Source of the DNA: JBCCAG01 sp050331115
GTDB lineage: Bacteria; Cyanobacteriota; Cyanobacteriia; CAKZMO01
Direction of reading: 5' to 3'
Length of the DNA: 10,327 bases
Assembly (NCBI GenBank): GCA_050331115.1
Contig: JBHJHD010000103.1
Coordinates: 1-10,327, forward strand
The position numbers and the translations under genes are program-made. The first letter of the stretch is position 1. The number at the start of each line of letters is the position of its first letter. Below, piece by piece: positions 6,048 to 10,327 of the stretch. The notes below the pieces were generated by a model. It was not told where the DNA came from. It saw nothing but the letters and a program-made list of their open reading frames with translations, and did no database searches.

Positions 6048-8852
6048 ATGTGTAGTGAGAAGAGTTCTCGTTTCCTGAGCTGGATAACTACAGTAGGTTT
6101 GTGCTTCTACGTTGTCCTTTGCCTACGACCAGAAGCAGTAGTGTACGCATCATCGCTGGTGTGGGCATTAGATGCTGGCCTAGGTGAGCAAACTGCTGAA
6201 CCTGAAGAGTGGGCAGCTCAGCGCTTCGACGAAGGTCAAATTTACTACCAGAATGAGCAGTACAGAGAGGCTTTAGACGCCTACCAGGACGCGCTAGCCG
6301 TATTCATCTCCTCAAAAAAGCAAGCAGAGGCTGCTCAAGTACTTTACGAAATTGGAAAAACGCAGCATGTTTTAGAAGACTACACCGAAGCGATAAAAGC
6401 ATTTCAAGGTGCAAGGGCCATTTTTAACTCTGAAGGTAACCTCCAGGAAGTGGGAAATGCTATAAACAGAATCGGACAAGCCTACGAAAGACTAAACTAT
6501 TTTCAGGAGTCGCTTGAGGCCTTCTATCAGGCGCTGGATATCTTTGAGGAGACAGGCGATCGCCTCAGTCAAGGCTATGCGCTTAACAATATTGGACTGA
6601 TTCACAGAAAGTTGGGAAATTATACCCAGGCATTGGCGTTTCATCGACAAGCAGCAAATACATTGACAGAGGACGTTTTCAGCAGAATATACGTTCTTAA
6701 TAGCTTGGGCACGCTATACGTTCATTTAGGTCAGTATGAGCAAGCGCTGACGGCTTACCGGGAGGCGCTAACCCTATTCCAGCAAGAGGGGTATCGAGCT
6801 GAGGAAGGAATGGTTCTGCACAGTCTTGGCTTTGCTTATCGAAACCAAGGCCAGTACGAGAACGCGCTGCATCACTATCGGCAATCACTAGAAGTGCGCT
6901 ATGCCCTAGAGCGTCAATCTGGGATTGCAGAAACGCTAAACAACTTAGGATACGTCTATAGCTTGCTCGGCGATCGCAATCGGGCAATCGCTGTTCTCCA
7001 GCAGGCACTGTCAACTCACCAAAAGATAGGAAACGCAGAAAGAGTAGGCCAGACGCTTGAAACTCTCGCTACTGTATATCGTGATCAGGGCAACACCCAA
7101 CAGGCGCTAAAAGCCTACTTTCAGGCTATACCGCTTCTACGGCAGTTTGGCGATCGCCGCTCTGAAATCATCGCTTACGGTAACTTGGGTGAACTGTTTG
7201 CTTGGGAGGGGCAAGTCGAGTTGGCAGTTCTCTTCTACAAAAAGTCTGTTAACCTATCTGAAGCAATCCGAAAAGAGCTTCGCTCCTTACCCCAAGACTA
7301 TCAGCAAACCTATACGGAGACCGTAGCCGACACCTACCGTCAGCTCGCTGACCTCTTACTTCAGCAGAATCGAGTTCTTGAAGCCCAGCGCGTCCTAGAC
7401 CTGCTTAAAGTTCAAGAACTCGACGACTACCTGCGGGGCGTTCGCAGCACGATAAGCACCCAATCAGGCATCGAATACGGACCGCCTGAACAGCGCATCC
7501 TCGATCTCTACAAAGAACTGCTGCTCGCTGCCGCAGAACTAGAGATCCTGCGCGATCGCTCCTACGACGATCTCTCTCCTAGAGAGCAGGCGCGGCTAGA
7601 AGAGCTGAGCCACAAAGAAGGAGAGCTGCTTCAGAACTTTGACCAATTCATCCAGCACCCTGAGGTTGCCGAGGCGCTAAATCAGCTCAGCCAATCTACG
7701 AACCGCCAAAGCTTAGAGCCTGCCCAATTTAGAACCCTGCAGAATAACCTAGCCAAGCTCGACAATGCGGTCCTTGTTTACCCGCTGATTCTAGAAGATC
7801 GGCTAGAGCTAGTTTTGGTTTCCCCAAACAGCCCGCCCATTCGCCGCCCTGTTGAAGTCACTGCCGCCGAACTAAATCGCGCCATTGTCACCTTCCGCCA
7901 GGGTCTCAATTCTCCTAGCAGTGATGCTATTACTCCAGCGCGACAGCTCTACGAGTGGCTAATTCAACCCTTAGAAGATGACCTAGCTACCCTCGGTGTT
8001 GAGACTATCGTTTACGCTCCAGACGGGGCGCTACGCTATGTCCCTTTGGCTGCTTTGCACGATGGAAGTGACTGGTTGGCTACTCAGTTTAAGGTGATGC
8101 ATATCACTGCTGCCTCCCTCACCGACTTCTCCACGCCTTCTCAACTTGAGAATCCGCGAATGCTTGCAGCGGCCTGCGTGGTCTGCAGCTTTAGCTTTGA
8201 TATCGGCGATCGCCGGTTCGACTTCGGCGACTTGCCCTTCACTGGGGTTGAAGTGCAGTCTCTTGCCGACACGATCCCCAACACAGACACTTTGATGAAT
8301 GAGACCTTTAGCCCTACTGCAGTTCACAGCCGCATAGGCAGTTACCCACTCGTCCATCTGGCAACCCACGCGGCCCTCGTCCCTGGCCAGCTAGAGGAGT
8401 CGTTCATCGTATTTGGCAACGGTGAGCGAGTGAACCTCGATGGCGTAAAAGCGTCGAATTTGACCAATGCCGAACACGTGGTGCTCAGCGCCTGTGAAAC
8501 GCGACTCGCCGGCACGGACTTAGGCAACGGCAGCGAGATTTTGGGCTTTGGCTACCTGATGCAGGAAGCCGGAGCAAAGGCAGCGATCGCATCCCTATGG
8601 GCCGTCAGCGACGGCGGCACCCAAGAGCTGATGACCAACTTCTACAACGCGCTGCTCGTCGAAGGCATGACCAAAGCCGAAGCCTTACAGCAAGCCCAAA
8701 TCGCCCTGATCACCGGCAACCAAATCGACGCCGGGTCGGGGGAGCGCTTTACCTGGGTACCCCGCAACCCCGAAGCCGAGGAGCTACCTAACAGCCGCCT
8801 CAGCCACCCCTACTTCTGGGCACCGTTCATCCTTATCGGTAATGGGCTGTAG
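6048..8852 (+). CDS. Exported TPR-CHAT peptidase
   Basis: A 934-residue protein of the caspase-like CHAT family. The N-terminus has basic residues, a hydrophobic core at about 9-27 and a possible cleavage after VYA (32-34), so the protein is probably exported or anchored. Nine TPR units run from about 53 to 405 with a regular 40-residue period, the longer TPR_12-like spacing. A helical linker (about 406-560) leads to the CHAT domain (about 565-934). The catalytic pair is visible: His774 in LVHLATHAAL and Cys816 in VVLSACETRL. Other family blocks are DGALRYVPLAAL (659-670), ASLWAVSD (848-855) and the terminal HPYFWAPFILIGN. Such enzymes cleave partner proteins selected through the repeat domain; the substrate here is unknown. 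The start is supported only by a weak TGAGA at 6038-6042. The end of the gene is duplicated at 5070-5196. Confidence 0.92.
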   Translation: MCSEKSSRFLSWITTVGLCFYVVLCLRPEAVVYASSLVWALDAGLGEQTAEPEEWAAQRFDEGQIYYQNEQYREALDAYQDALAVFISSKKQAEAAQVLYEIGKTQHVLEDYTEAIKAFQGARAIFNSEGNLQEVGNAINRIGQAYERLNYFQESLEAFYQALDIFEETGDRLSQGYALNNIGLIHRKLGNYTQALAFHRQAANTLTEDVFSRIYVLNSLGTLYVHLGQYEQALTAYREALTLFQQEGYRAEEGMVLHSLGFAYRNQGQYENALHHYRQSLEVRYALERQSGIAETLNNLGYVYSLLGDRNRAIAVLQQALSTHQKIGNAERVGQTLETLATVYRDQGNTQQALKAYFQAIPLLRQFGDRRSEIIAYGNLGELFAWEGQVELAVLFYKKSVNLSEAIRKELRSLPQDYQQTYTETVADTYRQLADLLLQQNRVLEAQRVLDLLKVQELDDYLRGVRSTISTQSGIEYGPPEQRILDLYKELLLAAAELEILRDRSYDDLSPREQARLEELSHKEGELLQNFDQFIQHPEVAEALNQLSQSTNRQSLEPAQFRTLQNNLAKLDNAVLVYPLILEDRLELVLVSPNSPPIRRPVEVTAAELNRAIVTFRQGLNSPSSDAITPARQLYEWLIQPLEDDLATLGVETIVYAPDGALRYVPLAALHDGSDWLATQFKVMHITAASLTDFSTPSQLENPRMLAAACVVCSFSFDIGDRRFDFGDLPFTGVEVQSLADTIPNTDTLMNETFSPTAVHSRIGSYPLVHLATHAALVPGQLEESFIVFGNGERVNLDGVKASNLTNAEHVVLSACETRLAGTDLGNGSEILGFGYLMQEAGAKAAIASLWAVSDGGTQELMTNFYNALLVEGMTKAEALQQAQIALITGNQIDAGSGERFTWVPRNPEAEELPNSRLSHPYFWAPFILIGNGL

Positions 8853-8864
8853 AGGGCACGCCCC

Positions 8865-9034
8865 CTAATCTTTTAGCAGCGCCGCCACCAAAATCCGCGT
8901 CAGGGCGTCTAGGTCCCTGCGGCAGGTGTCCGCTTGAGGGCATAGCCATACTCAGCCAGCAGCTCGTCGGTGGGCGCTTTTAGCTTGGCGATTTCGCTAA
9001 AGGTGTAGGTACGGCTTGTATTCAGGAGGGCCAT
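8865..9034 (-). pseudogene. Frameshifted short hypothetical gene, minus strand
   Basis: The minus strand from 9034 reads MALLNTSRTYTFSEIAKLKA and on to ELLAEYGYAL, then meets a stop. Losing one base in the codon after GYA explains the break: in the shifted frame the sequence continues QADTCRRDLDALTRILVAAL and ends LKD at 8865. Joined, this makes a protein of about 56 residues with a well-formed amphipathic helical end, and the total length of 170 bases is one short of a multiple of three. The opening resembles short cyanobacterial hypotheticals as I remember them, but I cannot name a family. No clear ribosome binding site is seen. It converges tail-to-tail with the CHAT gene, 12 bases apart. 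A sequencing error is the main alternative to real decay. Confidence 0.5.
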
Positions 9035-9260
9035 GATTTAGAAGCTGGGTGACAGTTAGATTCTATCCAAATTTATGCTGCCGCGAGACGAGGCCCAGTT
9101 GATAAACTGATATAGCAATTGTTCTGATGTATCAGGCCAATTGGGTTGTCCTAAGCAACCGGGCCAACGCAATAAGACAGTGCTGTGCAGGTCTTGGCGA
9201 GCACCAGCGATACATAGTAACTGGCCCAGCGCAACAGATTCGATACGGGTAAGTAAAGCA

Positions 9261-9977
9261 ATGGTCCTCACCTACAGCGACGAGATTTGGGAAACCGACG
9301 CAGGCCCCATGCCTGTGCCGCCCACCGACCTACTGAGCGACGAACCGCCCTTAGAAACCTCTCTCCACCTTCAGCAAATGCTGCTGCTGCTCAAGTGCCT
9401 CGACTGGCTCTGGAAAGACCGCAGCGACTATTTTGCCGCCGGAAACCTGACGGTTTACTACAGCATGCGTCAGCGTAAGTCAGAAGATTTCCGTGGTCCT
9501 GGCTTCTTCGTGGTGCTCGATACCGAAAACCACCCCCGCAACAGCTGGACGGTGTGGCAGGAGGACGGCAAGTATCCGGATGTGATTGTGGAGCTGCTGT
9601 CTGAAAGCACGGCTGACACCGACCGAGGACTCAAGAAGCAGATTTATCGAGATATATTTCGCACACCAGAGTATTTTTGGTTTGGCCCCGACACCCTAGA
9701 GTTTGTGGGGCATCGCCTAGTAGGCCGCAGCTATGAGCGCCTTGAGCCCAACGAGCAGGGACAGCTCTGGAGCGATACGCTGGGGCTGTTTCTAGGCGTG
9801 CACGACGGAAAGCTGAGGTTTTTTGACGCAGAGGGGCGGCTGGTGCCGACGCCGGAGGAGGCTGCAACGCGGGCCGAGTCGCGTGTGGAGCAGGCCGAGT
9901 CCCGTGCGGAGCGGGCCGAATCGGAGATGGAGCGGTTAGCGGCGAGGCTGAGGGAGATGGGAGCCGATCCCGCTTAG
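9261..9977 (+). CDS. Uma2-family (DUF820) PD-(D/E)XK nuclease-like protein, possibly inactive
   Basis: A 238-residue protein of the Uma2 family, restriction-endonuclease-fold proteins that are greatly expanded in cyanobacteria and whose role is unclear. I chose the ATG at 9261 because MVLTYSDEIW is a family-like beginning; the frame is open upstream from 9141 but that part is not protein-like. Residues 1-195 hold the nuclease-like fold: GNLTVYY (61-67), SEDFRGPGFFVVLD (74-87), KYPDVIVELLSEST (104-117), RGLKKQIY (122-129) and RTPEYFWFGP (134-143). Close relatives, as I recall them, have G-P-D where this protein has G-P-G (79-81). That Asp is a likely metal ligand, so activity may be lost, although Glu111 and Lys125/126 remain. 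Residues about 198-234 form a short charged coiled coil built from heptad repeats. The ribosome binding site is weak and no partner gene is obvious. Confidence 0.88.
   Translation: MVLTYSDEIWETDAGPMPVPPTDLLSDEPPLETSLHLQQMLLLLKCLDWLWKDRSDYFAAGNLTVYYSMRQRKSEDFRGPGFFVVLDTENHPRNSWTVWQEDGKYPDVIVELLSESTADTDRGLKKQIYRDIFRTPEYFWFGPDTLEFVGHRLVGRSYERLEPNEQGQLWSDTLGLFLGVHDGKLRFFDAEGRLVPTPEEAATRAESRVEQAESRAERAESEMERLAARLREMGADPA
9873..9935 (+). repeat. Three 21-bp tandem repeats in the Uma2 coiled-coil tail
   Basis: Units at 9873-9893, 9894-9914 and 9915-9935 each begin GCCGA and encode a heptad of the form A-E-S-x-x-E-Q/R. The first two are very similar; the third has diverged. The length is a multiple of three, so copy changes would lengthen or shorten the coiled coil by whole heptads. 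Confidence 0.75.
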
Positions 9978-10090
9978 GTCATGGGCGAAGCGCCTGTCGC
10001 CGCTGCCGGGTTGAAGAATCTGGCCTCTTGCTGTTGCGCCTGATGTACGGTAGGCTCTTGTGCCATAGACTCTAATACAGCTATATGCCT
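9978..10090. other. Spacer between Uma2 gene and last frame
   Basis: About 110 bases with no supported gene. The small hairpin GGCG-AAG-CGCC near 9985 has no T run, so it is not a convincing terminator. I see no clear promoter or ribosome binding site for the next frame. Confidence 0.4.
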
Positions 10091-10324
10091 ATGTAGACGA
10101 CACCCAACCAACCCAATCGCCCCAGTTTTTTCCCGCAACTCGAAGACCCTAATAACCACACCCTGCAAATCATCGCCATTGGCCCTCGCACGGTGGTAGA
10201 CCACTACATGATTCGCCAGCACCAGCTGGGCTACGCGGAGCCGAAGGAGTGGAGCTGGGCGCTGCCTGCGCCGGATGGGGTGAATATGATGCGGATTTTG
10301 ACGAAGCGGTTTCCGAAGCGGTAG
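10091..10324 (+). pseudogene. Short conserved cyanobacterial hypothetical with a stop just after the start
   Basis: A 75-codon frame (10097-10321) encodes a well-formed small protein: a Pro/Asn-rich start, then THTLQIIAIGPRTVVDHY-like sequence (NHTLQIIAIGP at 20-30), LGYAEPKEWSWALPAP (44-59) and a basic end. I recall a common family of short cyanobacterial hypotheticals with this pattern (LQI-AIG, then LGFAE, W, PLP-P and M-ILT). Here the obvious start, ATG at 10091, is followed at once by TAG. Another in-frame ATG at 10085 meets the same stop, and no ATG, GTG or TTG serves as a near-full-length start after it. The first later ATG (10208) would leave only half. No ribosome binding site is seen. 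It is probably a pseudogene inactivated by one nonsense change, or it uses an unusual start; sequence error is also possible. Confidence 0.55.
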
Positions 10325-10327
10325 AAC

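Noticed and set aside
1..10327. CRISPR array, transposase gene or rRNA/tRNA genes
   Set aside because: No regularly spaced repeats, no transposase motifs and no RNA gene signatures were found.

Overview
The window is cyanobacterial. The HIP1 octamer GCGATCGC, a hallmark of many cyanobacterial genomes, occurs about 17 times by eye. The gene content fits this: an Amt-family transporter, TPR proteins, a TPR-CHAT peptidase, a Uma2-family (DUF820) protein and short cyanobacteria-type hypotheticals. The DNA is moderately GC-rich, and a filamentous or Leptolyngbya-like organism is plausible, but the genus cannot be fixed from this sequence.

Layout: (1) 1-2071: a divergent ammonium-transporter-family gene, a small membrane protein 95 bp downstream, and a strong intrinsic terminator that closes this unit. 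(2) 2154-4516: a two-gene operon with a 4-bp ATGA overlap. It encodes a membrane-anchored TPR protein and an exported protein with a FecR-like N-terminal part, a beta-sandwich-like part and TPRs. (3) 4517-5492: a decayed stretch. Its one clear landmark is the last ~40 codons of a CHAT-peptidase gene (5070-5196), closely related to the intact gene further on and preceded by a fold-back palindrome. (4) 5493-8852: a small soluble TPR protein followed by a full-length, apparently exported TPR-CHAT peptidase with an intact His/Cys pair. (5) 8853-10324: a frameshifted short minus-strand gene, a Uma2-family protein with a probable active-site substitution, and a short conserved hypothetical with a stop codon right after its start.

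How the parts may work together (inference): the TPR genes and the two CHAT copies look like one accessory locus. The operon at 2154-4516 probably once led into the CHAT gene whose tail survives at 5070-5196; the second unit (5493-8852) keeps a working copy. Signal or anchor sequences on three of the four TPR proteins suggest a peptidase-scaffold system at or beyond the cytoplasmic membrane, whereas the best-studied CHAT enzymes are cytosolic. No partner or substrate can be named from sequence. The transporter unit on the left and the Uma2 region on the right look unrelated to it, and they are also the parts that lack HIP1 sites.
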